NCBI GenBank assembly: GCA_027008885.1
Contig: JALVDQ010000026.1
Location: 1-5,309, forward strand
Direction of reading: 5' to 3'
DNA from: Thiotrichaceae bacterium
Lineage (GTDB): Bacteria > Pseudomonadota > Gammaproteobacteria > Thiotrichales > Thiotrichaceae
Length of the DNA: 5,309 nt
This document shows, piece by piece, positions 4,286 through 5,309 of the stretch; the stretch's first letter is position 1; each line of letters starts with the position of its first letter. The notes beneath the pieces are model-generated. The model had not been told where the DNA came from and made no database searches. It saw only the letters and a list, made by a program, of their open reading frames with translations. Position numbers and translations under genes: made by a program.

Positions 4286-5309
4286 ATGGCTACAACAATT
4301 CCACAAAATCAGCGTGTCGTTTCAGGCATGCGTCCTACGGGAAAACTTCATCTGGGGCACTATCATGGTGTGCTTAAAAACTGGGTAGAAATGCAACTGA
4401 ATTATGAGTGCTTCTTCTTTGTCGCAGACTGGCACGCACTCACCACGCACTATGAAGACCCGAGCGACACCGGAAAACACGTTGAAGATATGGTCATAGA
4501 CTGGCTGGCAGCGGGCATCAGCCCCAGCTCGGCGACGGTTTTCCTGCAATCACAAGTGCCAGAACATGCCGAATTACATCTTTTATTGTCGATGATTACC
4601 CCGCTAAGCTGGCTGGAACGAGTGCCAACTTACAAGGATCAACAGGAAAAATTGCGCGAGAAAGACCTCGCAACCTATGGTTTTCTTGGTTATCCACTCC
4701 TGCAATCAGCCGACATCCTGCTTTACAAGGCAGATATGGTGCCCGTGGGTGAAGACCAGGTCGCGCATATCGAACTGACACGCGAAGTGGCGCGACGTTT
4801 TAACCATATCTATGGCAGGGAAGCCGATTTTGAAGAACGCGCAGAAGCTGCGATTCGCAAAATAGGCAAGAAAAACGGCAGGCTCTACCGTGATCTTCGC
4901 AAACGCTATCAGGAAAAGGGCGACGATGAGGCACTCAAGATAGGACAGGCACTGCTGGAATCACAGCAAAATATTTCGCTGGGAGATCGTGAACGCTTGC
5001 TGGGTTATCTGGAAGGCATGGGCAAGATTATTCTGCCAGAGCCGGAAGCAAAACTCACCAAAGCATCAAAAATGCCCGGACTGGATGGTCAGAAAATGTC
5101 TAAATCCTACGGCAATACGATCACGCTCAGGGAAGATCCGGATTCCGTAGACAAAAAAATTCGCACCATGCCAACCGATCCTGCGCGTGTCCGTTTAACT
5201 GATCCGGGTGATCCAGACAAATGCCCCGTGTTTGAACTGCACAAGGTTTACTCTGATGATAAAACATTGCAGTGGGTCAATGAAGGTTGCCGCGCCGCGT
5301 CCTTTGGTT
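4286..5309 (+). CDS. trpS: Tryptophanyl-tRNA synthetase, N-terminal 341 residues (3' end beyond the window)
   Basis: This class I aminoacyl-tRNA synthetase charges tRNA-Trp with tryptophan in the cytoplasm. Seen: VVSGMRPTGKLHLGHYHGVLKNW (11-33) with the HIGH motif as HLGH (22-25), FFFVADWHALTTHY (43-56), MITPLSWLERVPTYKDQ (103-119), LGYPLLQSADILLYKADMVPVGEDQVAHIELTREVARRFN (134-173), and GQKMSKSYGN (268-277) with KMSKS at 270-274. Between about 180 and 250 it carries a charged helical insert (RKIGKKNGRLYRDLRKRYQ and what follows) that the roughly 330-residue E. coli-type enzyme lacks. This long form of about 400 residues is common in beta- and some gammaproteobacteria. The frame is open to the right edge. 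An in-frame stop at 4277-4279 and the conserved N-terminus fix the ATG at 4286. There is no Shine-Dalgarno, the leader is A/T-rich, and no clear promoter is seen in the preceding gap, so read-through from yciO-M50 is plausible. Confidence 0.97.
   Translation, partial: MATTIPQNQRVVSGMRPTGKLHLGHYHGVLKNWVEMQLNYECFFFVADWHALTTHYEDPSDTGKHVEDMVIDWLAAGISPSSATVFLQSQVPEHAELHLLLSMITPLSWLERVPTYKDQQEKLREKDLATYGFLGYPLLQSADILLYKADMVPVGEDQVAHIELTREVARRFNHIYGREADFEERAEAAIRKIGKKNGRLYRDLRKRYQEKGDDEALKIGQALLESQQNISLGDRERLLGYLEGMGKIILPEPEAKLTKASKMPGLDGQKMSKSYGNTITLREDPDSVDKKIRTMPTDPARVRLTDPGDPDKCPVFELHKVYSDDKTLQWVNEGCRAASFG

Noticed and set aside
4195..4377. Plus-strand open frame overlapping the start of trpS in another frame
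   Set aside because: It overlaps the conserved TrpS N-terminus including the HIGH motif and has no SD, so it does not look like a leader peptide (no Trp-codon cluster).

Overview
The window looks like an ordinary chromosomal stretch of a proteobacterium with moderate GC content. Protein resemblance and gene order point to the Betaproteobacteria, perhaps a Nitrosomonadales or Methylophilaceae-type organism. That assignment rests on remembered family resemblance (the trpS long form, the small M50 protease next to YciO and TrpS, and a YciB/YciI/PpiC cluster), not on a search. I see no tRNA, rRNA, CRISPR array, transposase, phage gene or recognisable defence system.

Layout: two divergent gene groups share a gap of about 400 bp (2359-2757). 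On the minus strand, in transcription order, come yciB (inner-membrane septation/envelope protein, 2358-1726), a YciI-family protein (1726-1427, overlapping the yciB stop by one base), a strong hairpin that probably ends that unit (1366-1419), a good sigma70-type promoter (1289-1317), an exported parvulin-type prolyl isomerase (1215-328), and the first 109 codons of a YgfZ/GcvT-like folate-binding protein (327 to beyond the left edge). On the plus strand come a YciO-type YrdC/Sua5-domain protein (2758-3384), a small site-2 (M50) membrane protease (3426-4076), and tryptophanyl-tRNA synthetase (4286 to beyond the right edge).

The genes are housekeeping functions: envelope integrity and periplasmic folding (YciB, PpiC), Fe-S and tRNA-related maintenance (YgfZ), translation (TrpS, possibly YciO) and intramembrane proteolysis (M50). 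Apart from the yciB-yciI coupling and the zero-gap ppiC-ygfZ junction, nothing shows that they form one pathway.

The unusual material is all between genes. There is a 170-bp MITE-like imperfect palindrome in the divergent gap, a 54-nt near-perfect hairpin after yciI, a nested double palindrome that begins on the stop codon of the M50 gene, and a heptamer tandem repeat before trpS. Four of the six visible starts (yciB, yciO, M50, trpS) lack a recognisable Shine-Dalgarno sequence. No undescribed multi-gene system was found.
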